Shown: piece by piece, positions 45,428 through 55,092 of the stretch | Position numbering within the stretch: position 1 is the stretch's first letter | Layout: each line of letters starts with the position of its first letter | Assembly: GCF_030409685.1 (NCBI RefSeq) | Contig: NZ_JAUFQJ010000008.1 | Span: 248,001-312,000 of the forward strand | Length of the DNA: 64,000 bases | Source: Ferruginibacter paludis | GTDB taxonomy: Bacteria > Bacteroidota > Bacteroidia > Chitinophagales > Chitinophagaceae | Reading direction: 5' to 3' | Program-made: the position numbers and the translations under genes | The notes under the pieces: model-generated | The model's input: the letters and a program-made list of their open reading frames with translations, nothing else | What the model was told of the DNA's origin: nothing | Databases searched by the model: none

Positions 45428-47494
45428 ATGGAAAATAAAGAAGGCTACGTTTCAGCATCAGAAAAAATAGACCAGCTAAATAAACTTGCGTGGGAAATAC
45501 GTGTAGCAGACTCCACCAGGGCCCATGAACTTAGCAGGGAAGCCTTCCAGCTTGCTGAAGAAATAAATTATGTAAAAGGGAAGGCAGAAGGATACCGCAC
45601 TTTTGCTTTCACGCTGATTCGCCTTTCAAAGCACCAGGAGGCGCTTGCGTATTGTGATAAAGCATTGCCTTTATTTGAATCACTGCATGATTTGAATGGT
45701 CAGACCTCAGTTTATGAATACCATGGTATTATACAACGTAGCTACGGAAACTATGCTGCTTCATTGGATTATCTTTTTAAAGCGTTAGCCATAAGACAGC
45801 AAACTGGTAATAAAGAGGGTGAGTCGCTTACTAGTTATCACCTGGGAGCAACCTATAAGTATTTGGGCGACTTTGAAACTGCACTCACTTATCTTCTGCA
45901 AGGCTTGTCTGTAGCCCGTGAGCATGACCTGCTGATGCCAAAATCATATTGCTTAAATCTAATAGGGCTCATTTATTTTGAAATGGGTGATTTTACCAAT
46001 GCAATCGAATATTACCAGGAGAGCCTCGAGTCCCGTCAAAAATTAGGCGACCTATGGGGACAAGCAGGATGCCTGGATAATATGGGCATCATACACTATA
46101 AATTAAAAGAGTATAAAAAAGCGCTGGAGTTCTGTTCGAGGGCATTGTCTATTTCTAATTCTGTAGACGATAAAAAAGGCGAGGGCAATGCGCTCGTTAA
46201 CCTGGGAAATATTTGTAAAGAGTTAGCAGATTACCAAAAAGCAAATACCTATTACAATGAAAGTTTAGCCATCCGGAAGGTTATTCAGGATAAAAGAGGA
46301 CAGGCTGAAGTAATGTTGTTTTTGGCAGAACTTCAATTAAAAGAAAATATTACTGAGCAACTTCGCAACAATGTGATTGCGTTACTGAATCATGCGCTGC
46401 AGTTGGGGGAAGAAATCAAAGCCCTTGATTTGCTTGCTAAAATTCATTTGGGATTCTATGAAGCCTGTAAACAATTTAATCTTCACCAGGAAGCGCTTGC
46501 ACACATTGAAATCTATATTAGTTTATTTAAACAAATTCATACAGATAGTCTGAATCAAAAAATTCAACACCTTGAGATTTCTCATAAAGTAGAAAACGCA
46601 AAAAATGAGGCGGAAATATATCGGTTGCGCAATGTAGAGCTGGCTGGTTTATACGAAGAAACCAACCGGCAAAAAGAAGAAATACAATCAACCCTTACGG
46701 AACTGAAAGAAACCCAATCACAATTAATTCAGCGTGAAAAAATGGCAAGCCTTGGAGAGCTCACCGCAGGCATTGCACACGAAATTCAAAACCCCTTAAA
46801 CTTTGTCAATAATTTTTCAGAAGTTAATAAAGAAATTCTGGCTGAAATGAAAGATGAACTGGAGAAAGGAAATATTGATGAAGCTAAAACACTGGCAGAT
46901 GATGTAATAGCCAATGAAGAAAAAATAAATCATCATGGCAAACGTGCTGATGCGATTGTAAAAGGAATGTTGCAGCACAGTCGCAGCAGCACGGGCCATA
47001 AAGAACCAACCAATATAAATTCTTTGTGTGATGAATATCTGCGGTTGGCTTTCCACGGCCTTCGGGCAAAAGACAAAATGTTCAATGCAACATTGAAAAC
47101 AGCGTATGATGAAACGATCGGTAACATCCATGTTATTCCGCAGGATATCGGCAGAGCATTATTAAATTTAATCAACAATGCCTTTTACGCTGTTGCTGAA
47201 AAGAAGATACAAGATACCGGAGAATACGAACCCACGGTTTCTGTAACTACAATAAAGAAAAATCAACTGGTAGAAATCATTGTAAGTGATAACGGAAACG
47301 GCATTCCGCAAAAGATTATTGATAAAATATTTCAACCTTTCTTTACCACCAAACCCACCGGGCAGGGAACCGGCTTAGGATTGTCATTGGCGTATGATAT
47401 TGTAAAAGCGCACAGTGGGGAGTTGAAAGCGGAGACGAAAGCTGGCGAAGGAAGCATGTTCACAATTTCCTTACCCGAAAAATTGCCCGCATGA
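45428..47494 (+). CDS. Histidine kinase H: cytoplasmic TPR sensor, HisKA/HATPase
   Basis: A 688-residue kinase with no signal peptide and no TM, unlike its TPR-bearing neighbours. At least seven regular TPRs fill residues about 10-330: EGYRTFAFTLIRLSKHQEAL, SYHLGATYKYLGDFETAL, NLIGLIYFEMGDFTNAIEYY, LDNMGIIHYKLKEYKKALEFC, ALVNLGNICKELADYQKA. A coiled coil leads into H451 in AHEIQNPLNF, then DNGNGIP and FTTKPTGQGTGLGLSLAYDI. The regular repeats suggest that it senses a cytoplasmic protein or peptide, in the manner of Rap/quorum-type TPR receptors. Kinase I overlaps its stop by 4 bp (ATGA), so the two are translationally coupled. Confidence 0.92.
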   Translation: MENKEGYVSASEKIDQLNKLAWEIRVADSTRAHELSREAFQLAEEINYVKGKAEGYRTFAFTLIRLSKHQEALAYCDKALPLFESLHDLNGQTSVYEYHGIIQRSYGNYAASLDYLFKALAIRQQTGNKEGESLTSYHLGATYKYLGDFETALTYLLQGLSVAREHDLLMPKSYCLNLIGLIYFEMGDFTNAIEYYQESLESRQKLGDLWGQAGCLDNMGIIHYKLKEYKKALEFCSRALSISNSVDDKKGEGNALVNLGNICKELADYQKANTYYNESLAIRKVIQDKRGQAEVMLFLAELQLKENITEQLRNNVIALLNHALQLGEEIKALDLLAKIHLGFYEACKQFNLHQEALAHIEIYISLFKQIHTDSLNQKIQHLEISHKVENAKNEAEIYRLRNVELAGLYEETNRQKEEIQSTLTELKETQSQLIQREKMASLGELTAGIAHEIQNPLNFVNNFSEVNKEILAEMKDELEKGNIDEAKTLADDVIANEEKINHHGKRADAIVKGMLQHSRSSTGHKEPTNINSLCDEYLRLAFHGLRAKDKMFNATLKTAYDETIGNIHVIPQDIGRALLNLINNAFYAVAEKKIQDTGEYEPTVSVTTIKKNQLVEIIVSDNGNGIPQKIIDKIFQPFFTTKPTGQGTGLGLSLAYDIVKAHSGELKAETKAGEGSMFTISLPEKLPA

Positions 47495-49647
47495 TTATCT
47501 TTTCAATTTACAGAATCAAAAAAGTATGGGTAGCATGTATACTGCCATGTCTTTTGCTTTCTGGTTTTGTGTGCAGCGCCCAGAACTTTGAAGATAAAGG
47601 ATATTGGTTAGCAGCTAACAACCGCTATAATGATTTACCGGTAGATTCACTCTGGTTATTTCATCCGGGAAATAGTTTGCCGGCAACAGATTCAAATAAC
47701 ACTGGCTGGCAATTGGTAAATACGGAGTTATTGCTGGACAGTACAAACAAGCGACTGGAAAAGCTTGGTAATGGCTGGTATGCAAAAAAAATTACTGTTC
47801 CTGACCAATTAAGAGGTAAACCAGTGGCGCTCCGCATGTGGCAATTCGGAGCATCCGAAATTTTTATGGATGGCAAATTAATTAAGCGGTATGGGATGGT
47901 TGGCAGTGAGATGAAAAATGAAAAAATTTACGTACCCCGCACACCGGTTATAATTGATTTGGATAACCAGTTTTATCATCAGCTGTTGGTGCATTATTCA
48001 AACTTTCATGCAGGCAACCCAGGTTACGCTAATCAGCACCCGGGTTTTCGATTATTGATTTCGCCTCCCTGGGTTGAGCCGGCATCTGTTTTGGCAAACA
48101 CTTCGTCTTTACCGGTATCAATCGGTATCATTTTTATATTTTGCCTCTACTTTTTTTTCGTCTGGATCTTTTATCCAAAGCGATTGGCCAGCCTGATTAC
48201 CATGCTATTATTGCTGGATTTTTGTGTGGTATTAACCTCTGTGTATTATTTGCTCAGCGAAAACGAATGGGCGCCGTTGGTAAGAGCAAGTAATACCGGG
48301 GCAATAACATCAGCATGGCTTAATTTCTTTGTGTTGCTTATTTTGTATGCTTTATACTACCAGGGGAAGATGCCCAGGCGCACATGGCTTGTAATTGCAG
48401 GTATGCTTGTATGTGTGGCGGGGGTAATATTTACTCATTTTTCTTTTTTATCAGTCATAGCCACATTACTGTGCTACGTTGAAATTGTCAGGATGTTTAT
48501 GCTCGGGTTTAAAAATAAAGCTACCGGTTTTGGGCTTTTACTCACTGGTTTTCTCATACAGCAGGCTGGCTTTTTCCTCATAGTTCTCGACGTGTTTCAC
48601 TGGTTTCCCGTTTACACTCCGGAGGTGCTTCTTATACAACTCATTTTTCCACAATTAGGGATTCCGTTGACCTACGCACTTCACCTTGCATGGGAATTCA
48701 GATCAGCAAATCGTGATTTGCGCTTAAAACTAATACAGGTAAACCAGCTCTCGCAAAAAAGCCTGGAACAGGAGCAGGAAAAACAGCAAATTCTTGCCGC
48801 CCAAAACGAGACACTCGAAAAACAGGTTGGAGAAAGAACGGCAGCCTTAAGCCAATCACTATCAGAACTTAAATCCACTCAGTCACAACTTATACAATCA
48901 GAAAAGATGGCCTCACTCGGGGAGTTAACGGCCGGCATAGCACACGAAATTCAGAACCCATTGAACTTTGTCAATAATTTTAGTGAAGTAAATAAAGAAA
49001 TGATTGATGAATTACAAACTGAATTAAAGTCCGGCAATGTTGACGAAGCAATAAATATCTCAAATGATATCAAAGCAAATGAAGAAAAAATAAACCATCA
49101 TGGTAAACGTGCCGACGCCATTGTAAAAGGAATGCTGCAACATTCAAGGCAAACAACAGGTACAAAAGAACCAACAGATATCAATGCATTGTGCGATGAA
49201 TATTTACGTTTATCCTACCACGGTCTTCGTGCAAAAGACAAATCTTTTAATACAACAATGAGCACAGCATTTGATGAAGGTATCGGAAAAATAAATATCA
49301 TCCCGCAGGATATTGGAAGGGTATTATTAAATTTATTTAACAATGCTTTTTATGCGGTTACAGAAAAAAAGCTGGTAGCTGATGAAAGTTATCATCCTTC
49401 TGTTCTGGTGCAAACAAAAAAAGCAAATGGGGGCTTTACTATATCCATTAGTGACAACGGTAACGGCATTCCGAAAAACATTATAGACAAAATATTTCAA
49501 CCCTTTTTCACCACCAAACCTACAGGCCAGGGAACGGGTTTAGGCTTATCATTGGCCTACGATATTGTAAAGGCACACGGCGGAGAATTGAAGGTGGAGA
49601 CGACGGAAGGTAACGGAAGTAAGTTTATCATTCAATTACCAAATTAA
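47491..49647 (+). CDS. Histidine kinase I: 7TM-DISM-like receptor kinase
   Basis: A 718-residue kinase. A signal peptide (about 1-31) precedes an extracytoplasmic beta-sandwich domain (about 32-205) with galactose-binding-like features (GNGWYAKKITVPDQLRGKPVAL-type strands, FGASEIFMDGKLI). Seven hydrophobic helices follow at about 208-410 (e.g. GIIFIFCLYFFFVWIFY, LITMLLLLDFCVVLTSVYYLL, LLTGFLIQQAGFFLIVL). This is the 7TMR-DISM layout, which links a carbohydrate-type sensor to a cytoplasmic effector. A coiled coil with QVGERTAALSQSL leads to H485 in AHEIQNPLNF, DNGNGIP and FTTKPTGQGTGLGLSLAYDI. Its ATG overlaps the stop of kinase H. Confidence 0.92.
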   Translation: MIIFSIYRIKKVWVACILPCLLLSGFVCSAQNFEDKGYWLAANNRYNDLPVDSLWLFHPGNSLPATDSNNTGWQLVNTELLLDSTNKRLEKLGNGWYAKKITVPDQLRGKPVALRMWQFGASEIFMDGKLIKRYGMVGSEMKNEKIYVPRTPVIIDLDNQFYHQLLVHYSNFHAGNPGYANQHPGFRLLISPPWVEPASVLANTSSLPVSIGIIFIFCLYFFFVWIFYPKRLASLITMLLLLDFCVVLTSVYYLLSENEWAPLVRASNTGAITSAWLNFFVLLILYALYYQGKMPRRTWLVIAGMLVCVAGVIFTHFSFLSVIATLLCYVEIVRMFMLGFKNKATGFGLLLTGFLIQQAGFFLIVLDVFHWFPVYTPEVLLIQLIFPQLGIPLTYALHLAWEFRSANRDLRLKLIQVNQLSQKSLEQEQEKQQILAAQNETLEKQVGERTAALSQSLSELKSTQSQLIQSEKMASLGELTAGIAHEIQNPLNFVNNFSEVNKEMIDELQTELKSGNVDEAINISNDIKANEEKINHHGKRADAIVKGMLQHSRQTTGTKEPTDINALCDEYLRLSYHGLRAKDKSFNTTMSTAFDEGIGKINIIPQDIGRVLLNLFNNAFYAVTEKKLVADESYHPSVLVQTKKANGGFTISISDNGNGIPKNIIDKIFQPFFTTKPTGQGTGLGLSLAYDIVKAHGGELKVETTEGNGSKFIIQLPN

Positions 49648-50134
49648 AAGGCAGAAATTAAAAACGTTTCCAATCACAATTCTGTCCTTGTTGTTGGAGG
49701 AACGATCTTTTAAACAGGCAGGCGGGACAGACCTAATACGGGATAACGTTCAACATAAACTGGCAATTGCAAAAGATGATAAAAGCCGTAAGCTCATTGT
49801 GACAGCATTACCGAAGTTTTATATAGGTTCCATTTTAACTCCACTAAGCTTTATAGTGGTAAAGCGCTGAAATTAACCACTGCTGCCCCACCGGCAAGGC
49901 TGAAGGAAGAAGCCTGGTGAAAGAAAAGGACTGAAAAATATAGGTGGATACCAGCCGTGATAGCCGGTAGGTAAACGTATCCTGTTTAAAGAGGGCTATT
50001 TCTTTTATGCAATAAATACGGTAACTTTAAAAGAGTTGTTTCTTTAAAAATTGGGTATGAAAGATGCCCCTTCCAAAAACAACTTATCCATGAGCAAGCA
50101 CAACGATTCATTTTCAATTATCAAATACATACAA
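49648..50134. other. 487-bp intergenic region
   Basis: The only frame here, 60 codons at 49688-49870, has no domain and no ribosome-binding site I can see, so I do not call it. The tract may contain decayed coding sequence, but I could not match it to any neighbour. The next gene's promoter probably lies in the last 150 bp. Confidence 0.45.
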
Positions 50135-51229
50135 ATGAAAATATTTCTGCGATCCATGGCTGCTGCCTGCTTGCTTTTTATTGCTATTTGCACCCGGTGC
50201 CAACCGCCTTCGTCTGTGACAGCATCGCTAAAAAAAGTTTCCCCCGGCTTGTTTGACAGCGACCAGGTACTGGAAATTACCCTCTCCGGCAACCTTCGTG
50301 ACTTGCTAAATGACAGAACGGAAAACCCCCAGTTATATCCAATTAACATTGCCTGCCGGCAGGATGACAGCTCAGAAGTAACGCTTAATGCCCAGGGAAA
50401 AACCCGCGGACATTTTCGTAAGCTGAAAGAGAATTGTTTGTATCCGCCTTTGTCAATACATTTTACACAAAACGATCTTTTTAAATTATCTGTGTTTAAA
50501 GACCAGGATAAAATAAAACTGGTAATGCCCTGCCAGGGCGACGAATATGTGATAAGGGAATGGCTGGTGTACAAACTCTATAACCTGGTTACGCCTAAAA
50601 GTTTTAGGGCGAGGTTGGTAAAAATAAATATGCTGGATAATAACGGCAAAAAAATGGCAGCGTCATTTTTTGCCGTTTTCCTGGAAGAAGAAAAGCAAAT
50701 GGCTAAAAGAAATAACAGCATTCCTCTATCAAAAAAATTACAACCAGAAGATACCGAAACCGATTCGTTTTTAATGATGTCAGTTTTTGAATACCTCATT
50801 GGTAATACAGATTGGTCGGTTCAATACCTGCAGAATATTAAACTGATAGCCGCCGACTCCAATGCAATACCAGTAGCTGTTCCATACGATTTTGATCATG
50901 CCGGAATCGTTAACACGCCCTATGCAAAACCCGCAGAAGAGCTATTGATGAATAGTGTAAGAGAGCGGCGGTACAGAGGCTATTGCATAAACAATTTTTC
51001 AAAATTCGACAGTGCCGTTGCTTTATACAACCATATTAAAAACGACATCTATTCAATTTATACAAACTGTACTTTGCTGGATGAAAAATATAAAAAAACT
51101 ACCGTTAAATACCTGGATGAATTTTATGCCGTAATAAACAACGCAGCCAAAATGAAAAAAGAATTCGGTTATCCCTGTGATAAAAACGGTACCGGCAATG
51201 TAGTGATAAAAGGGCTGAAAGAAGATTGA
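50135..51229 (+). CDS. Secreted or lipid-anchored protein, possibly CotH-like
   Basis: I start at 50135 (MKIFLRSMAAACLLFIAICTRC), a signal peptide with a possible lipobox Cys; the frame's 28-codon leader lacks one. The 364-residue protein has a pattern like CotH-type atypical kinases: a strand-rich start (VLEITLSGNLRDLL), GKTRGHFRK, then DKIKLVMPCQGDEYVIREWLVYKLYNLVTPKSFRARL, GNTDWSVQYLQNIKL, and a DFD-containing VPYDFDHAGIVN that could bind metal. I see this family resemblance but cannot confirm catalytic residues. It is convergent with the SdiA-regulated-like gene, 4 bp away. Confidence 0.65.
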   Translation: MKIFLRSMAAACLLFIAICTRCQPPSSVTASLKKVSPGLFDSDQVLEITLSGNLRDLLNDRTENPQLYPINIACRQDDSSEVTLNAQGKTRGHFRKLKENCLYPPLSIHFTQNDLFKLSVFKDQDKIKLVMPCQGDEYVIREWLVYKLYNLVTPKSFRARLVKINMLDNNGKKMAASFFAVFLEEEKQMAKRNNSIPLSKKLQPEDTETDSFLMMSVFEYLIGNTDWSVQYLQNIKLIAADSNAIPVAVPYDFDHAGIVNTPYAKPAEELLMNSVRERRYRGYCINNFSKFDSAVALYNHIKNDIYSIYTNCTLLDEKYKKTTVKYLDEFYAVINNAAKMKKEFGYPCDKNGTGNVVIKGLKED

Positions 51230-51233
51230 ATGG

Positions 51234-52109
51234 TTATTTTACAATACCGCCGGGCAAATACTTAAAAAACAATACCGTAGCTGCTCCTTCGCCCCCTTCG
51301 TTGCTGATATACAAATCGCCCTTGCTGTTAAAACTGATACCTTCCGGTTGATTGAACAGCGCCGGGTTGAGTTTAAAATAGGTTTTAACTTTCCAATCCC
51401 CGTCTAACACCAGCAACAGTTTATTTACCGATGAGATGATGAACCATTCTTTTGTTACAGGATGCTTTGCAATACCGGATGGATGAAATTTAATTTTTCC
51501 ATCCTCATCCTTTGCCTGTATGGCTGATATATCTATCTGAAAAGAGTTTAGCATATGCAATGAATCCAATGCTGCCGGTTGCAATTTGTAAACAGATACT
51601 TCCTTTTTCTGCTTATCGCCCGGGCAGTTTTTACATAACGTGATAAGTGTATTATCATCGGCAAACAAACCTTCATATTCGCCTTCAGGCAAAATGTGGT
51701 CGTAAATCTGCACACTGTCTATCTTTTCATTTTGCATAGCCGCTTCACGAAAAAGGAAAATTGAACCATCGCTTTTTAGTACAGCAACCTGGTTGTTTTT
51801 TAAAATGGTCACATCTTCATAATCTCCCTTCTTTCCAAATTTTGAATACCGGAGCGCTTTGTCGTTCATTGAAAAAGAAAACAGTTTTCCATCTTCATCC
51901 TCAATAGCCAATAATGAACTGTCGGTTTGTTTATCAACTGCAATCCCTGAAATTTCATGTAAAACTGCTGGCAATGTTTTTTTTGAAGGGCGGGTAAAGT
52001 CGTACCCCGCCGGGCTTCCAAATTGTGCGGAGCTGTTACAATTGGCACATACCAATACTGTCATTAAACAAAAAAAACTGTTTGCTGATAGTAAGATAGG
52101 TTTAAGCAT
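51234..52109 (-). CDS. SdiA-regulated-like beta-propeller lipoprotein
   Basis: A 291-residue exported protein. The signal is MLKPILLSANSFFCLMTVLVCANC, with a Cys near residue 24 that could be lipidated. The mature part resembles the SdiA-regulated/phytase-like beta-propeller: HEISGIAVDKQTDSSLLAIEDEDGKLFSF, GKKGDYEDVTIL, EGEYEGLFADDNTLITL, HPSGIAKHPVTKEWFIISSVNKLLLVLD, FNQPEGISFNSKGDLYISNEG. The repeated S-G-I-A and P-E-G-I-S turns with Asp/Glu are typical of this calcium-binding fold. No enzymatic role is established for it. It is on the minus strand next to the HD-PycTM-like gene, 21 bp from that gene's stop, so they may share a transcript. Confidence 0.8.
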   Translation of the reverse strand: MLKPILLSANSFFCLMTVLVCANCNSSAQFGSPAGYDFTRPSKKTLPAVLHEISGIAVDKQTDSSLLAIEDEDGKLFSFSMNDKALRYSKFGKKGDYEDVTILKNNQVAVLKSDGSIFLFREAAMQNEKIDSVQIYDHILPEGEYEGLFADDNTLITLCKNCPGDKQKKEVSVYKLQPAALDSLHMLNSFQIDISAIQAKDEDGKIKFHPSGIAKHPVTKEWFIISSVNKLLLVLDGDWKVKTYFKLNPALFNQPEGISFNSKGDLYISNEGGEGAATVLFFKYLPGGIVK

Positions 52110-52130
52110 ACGTGCATGTTAATAGTACTG

Positions 52131-53396
52131 TTACCTGTAAACAATAGCAGAGATGGCATACGCAACCACAGCTGCAATAAGGCCGTACATAAAAATGGTG
52201 TACGAAATCCGCAATAAGCGATATTTGCGGCCCAGCACTTTTCCTTGCCAGAAAATGTCCTTTGTAAGACTGCCGTATAAAAATTCGCTGTCACCCATCA
52301 TTGCCTTGATACCTTCGTTGTACTCCCTGAAATTCATCTTGTAAAAGCTGCCGAAATACAACAGGTTGACCGATTTCTTTTCTACCTGCTCTTTGGTAAA
52401 TTCGCCATCTCCAATATGTGGGCGGGTGGCCAGTACAGAATAAATAATAGTAGTTACACTCACCGCCAGCAAAATAAACGAGGGTATCAGCACATGCGGA
52501 TTTTCATCCGGATTTTTTAAAACCAATCCCAGTAAAACAGAAAGAATAATAGAGTTTACCGTAATCATTATATGGGCCTTATTATCCGCCATTACACTTA
52601 TCCGCACATTATTGGCCGCTGATATCCTGAACATGGTTTCAATCCCTTTTACAGGCTTGTCTTTTTCTTTTATTTTATTTTTCTTTCCAGGGATGCCGCT
52701 ATCGGCGGCACTACCAGCCTCGTTCAATGGTTCTGCAGCCGCCCGTTGCAGTTCCAGTAATTTTTCCTGTTGTTTACTTTTTAACCAGGCGAGGTTTTGC
52801 GCCTTGGTTTCATTGAGTAACTCCTGGCAATAAGTTGTATGGTATCGGTGATTTTCAAGCAAGCTGACGGACGACGCCCGCCAGGCAATCCCGTCTATTT
52901 TTGTGTTTGTTCTTGCTTCTGTTTCCTTTTTCAGTTGTTTGTTTTTTTCTTTAAACTCAGCAGTGCCAAGGTTAAACAAATCGGCATCGCAAATAATCTG
53001 TTCTTCCAGTGTCTGTGGCTGCTGCGGCATTTTTGTTGCCAGTATGCACCTTTTTATGGCCGCGATATCGGCCTGTTCTACGCCGGCTTGCTGAAAAAAT
53101 TCATCCGCCAGGGTGGCACTTTTATCTTCATGCAATAAGTCACCTGGCACCAGTATGCCGGAATCATGAAAACAAGCCGCGGCACAAACAATAAAGAACA
53201 ACTGATCGTTCAGCTGGTAATGTGCGGCAATTTTCTTCGCATTGTCCAGCACTTCCATAGCATGCTGATAGTTGTGATAGTACAAGTTTTTTGCAGCATT
53301 CAGCCTGTACAATTCACTGATATAATTTTCCGCCTTGTTTAAAATTTCACCGTACTGCATGTTGTGTAAAATATCAGGGATGGTTGATTGCCGCAT
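52131..53396 (-). CDS. HD phosphohydrolase fused to a Pycsar-effector-like (PycTM) membrane domain
   Basis: A 421-residue protein. Residues about 15-200 are an HD-domain phosphohydrolase: H41/H45 in YYHNYQHAMEVL, the HD pair H77-D78 in ACFHDSGIL, and D137/D139 in IICDADLFNLG. A charged linker (about 205-250) leads to a membrane part with three TM helices (about 277-293, 301-323, 399-421), preceded by ISVMADNKAHIMITVNSIILSVLL, the hallmark of the PycTM/DUF5706 family. HD domains often hydrolyse cyclic nucleotides or nucleotide alarmones. PycTM proteins are the membrane-damaging effectors of Pycsar defence. This fused form is widespread in Bacteroidota and may be a housekeeping signalling protein. 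It faces away from the kinase J/cyclase operon. Confidence 0.82.
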   Translation of the reverse strand: MRQSTIPDILHNMQYGEILNKAENYISELYRLNAAKNLYYHNYQHAMEVLDNAKKIAAHYQLNDQLFFIVCAAACFHDSGILVPGDLLHEDKSATLADEFFQQAGVEQADIAAIKRCILATKMPQQPQTLEEQIICDADLFNLGTAEFKEKNKQLKKETEARTNTKIDGIAWRASSVSLLENHRYHTTYCQELLNETKAQNLAWLKSKQQEKLLELQRAAAEPLNEAGSAADSGIPGKKNKIKEKDKPVKGIETMFRISAANNVRISVMADNKAHIMITVNSIILSVLLGLVLKNPDENPHVLIPSFILLAVSVTTIIYSVLATRPHIGDGEFTKEQVEKKSVNLLYFGSFYKMNFREYNEGIKAMMGDSEFLYGSLTKDIFWQGKVLGRKYRLLRISYTIFMYGLIAAVVAYAISAIVYR

Positions 53397-53694
53397 TTCA
53401 AATCCTCATATTCCGGTATAAATATATTAATATCGTGTGATTAAAATCAATTAAAAACCAAAGAGCCTGTTTACTTTAACGAGTTTGTATAACGAGGTAA
53501 ACAAAATGACAGGGCTGATAGAATCCAGGCAGAGACGCTTAATATATAAACAAAGCCTTTACGTTTTAGTTGTTTGGCTGATAAGCTTTTTGCATAAGCA
53601 AAAGGTGCTTTATTTTCTTTAATTTAGTTGAACAAATGGCAGTTACGGTTATCACCTTTTTTTCCCGTGATACATTTAACACAATAAGACACCA

Positions 53695-55074
53695 ATGGAT
53701 TTACAGATTTTTATTGCATTTTTTATCATCCTGCGGCTGCGCAAAAAATTTAAGACAAAAACAGCCTTCCCCCAATGGGAAAAAATACTGCTTGGGCTTA
53801 TGTTTGTGTGCATTGCGTTATTTACGGTGCAGGCTTCATTTAATTTTTTAAAGCCGCTTTCCGGCTGGATTGCAAATGGCGTAGTGGCCGTTGTTTTGGG
53901 GATCATTTATTTAAATGATGAATTTAGTTCCGAGCGGCCTACGATGTTTGCAGTACTGCCGTTGATTTTAGTAAGTTTTGTAGAAGACGTTTTTAAATTG
54001 ATCAGCATTTCATTTTACAATAAGATTCATTATTTTTTTGAAGCCGCCAGTTTTTTTGCTTTTATCTGGATGATAGCCTTGTTAATCATCAATAACAAAC
54101 AAAGAAAGGCACTTATAAAAGAGCAATCAAAAACGCACGAAGAAGAGCAAAAGAATAAATTCATGGCTTCCATGAAAGCCCAACTGGAAATACAAGTGGC
54201 AGAACGCACAGCAGAACTGACCAGTCAAAAAGAAACGCTGGAAGAGGCATTGACTGAATTAAAGACCACCCAGGCGCAGCTGATTCAATCAGAAAAACTG
54301 GCATCGCTGGGCGAACTAACAGCCGGCATAGCTCACGAAATTCAAAACCCGTTAAACTTCATTAATAATTTTTCGGAAGTAAACACTGAACTAATTGAAG
54401 AAATGAAGGAGGCGATCGCCAAAGGAGATTCGGAAGAAGTACTTGCCATTGCAGCCGACATTGCGGCAAATGAGCAAAAAATAAATCATCATGGCAAAAG
54501 GGCGGATTCAATTGTGAAAGGCATGCTGCAGCACAGCCGCAACAGCAATGGTATTAAAGAACCAACCGATATCAACAAACTGGCAGATGAATATTTAAGA
54601 CTGGCCTACCATGGTTTGCGGGCAAAAGACAAATCGTTCAACGCCGCAATGAAAACAGATTTTGACCGCTACATCCCCCCTATCAACGTAATTCCACAGG
54701 ATATTGGCCGCGTAATTTTAAACTTAATTACCAATGCGTTCTACGCGGCCTCACAACCTTCCGCATTACCTGACGATACAGTTGCAGCAAACCATAAAAC
54801 CCCGACAGTTTGGGTTACTACGGCGCTGATACCGCCAACGGAAGATGAAGGAACCCTTGTTTCCCTTACGGTGAGAGATAACGGGCCCGGCATTCCGGCA
54901 AATATTATGGATAAGATATTTCAACCGTTTTTTACCACCAAACCCACGGGCCAGGGCACCGGGCTTGGTTTAAGCATGAGTTATGATATCATTACCAAGG
55001 GTCATGGCGGCCAATTGACCGTTCATACATCAGAAGGAACAGGAACAGAATTCACTATATTATTACCAGCATAA
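53695..55074 (+). CDS. Histidine kinase J: 4TM sensor, HisKA/HATPase
   Basis: A 459-residue kinase. Four hydrophobic segments lie at about 29-49, 58-74, 82-103 and 113-132, with almost no loop between, so the sensor is a membrane-embedded module. A coiled coil (EQSKTHEEEQKNKF, QVAERTAELTSQ) leads to H214 in AHEIQNPLNF, then INVIPQDIGRVILNLITNAFYAA, DNGPGIP and FTTKPTGQGTGLGLSMSYDI. It is the only kinase of the array with regulators next to it: the receiver gene starts 18 bp after its stop and the receiver-cyclase follows. That makes it the most likely direct donor for both. It is the best-defined two-component pair in the window. Confidence 0.93.
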   Translation: MDLQIFIAFFIILRLRKKFKTKTAFPQWEKILLGLMFVCIALFTVQASFNFLKPLSGWIANGVVAVVLGIIYLNDEFSSERPTMFAVLPLILVSFVEDVFKLISISFYNKIHYFFEAASFFAFIWMIALLIINNKQRKALIKEQSKTHEEEQKNKFMASMKAQLEIQVAERTAELTSQKETLEEALTELKTTQAQLIQSEKLASLGELTAGIAHEIQNPLNFINNFSEVNTELIEEMKEAIAKGDSEEVLAIAADIAANEQKINHHGKRADSIVKGMLQHSRNSNGIKEPTDINKLADEYLRLAYHGLRAKDKSFNAAMKTDFDRYIPPINVIPQDIGRVILNLITNAFYAASQPSALPDDTVAANHKTPTVWVTTALIPPTEDEGTLVSLTVRDNGPGIPANIMDKIFQPFFTTKPTGQGTGLGLSMSYDIITKGHGGQLTVHTSEGTGTEFTILLPA

Positions 55075-55092
55075 ATGCTATATATTTAACCA

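Noticed and set aside
49688-49870. 60-codon plus-strand frame after kinase I
   Set aside because: No ribosome-binding site, domain or conserved neighbour; treated as non-coding.
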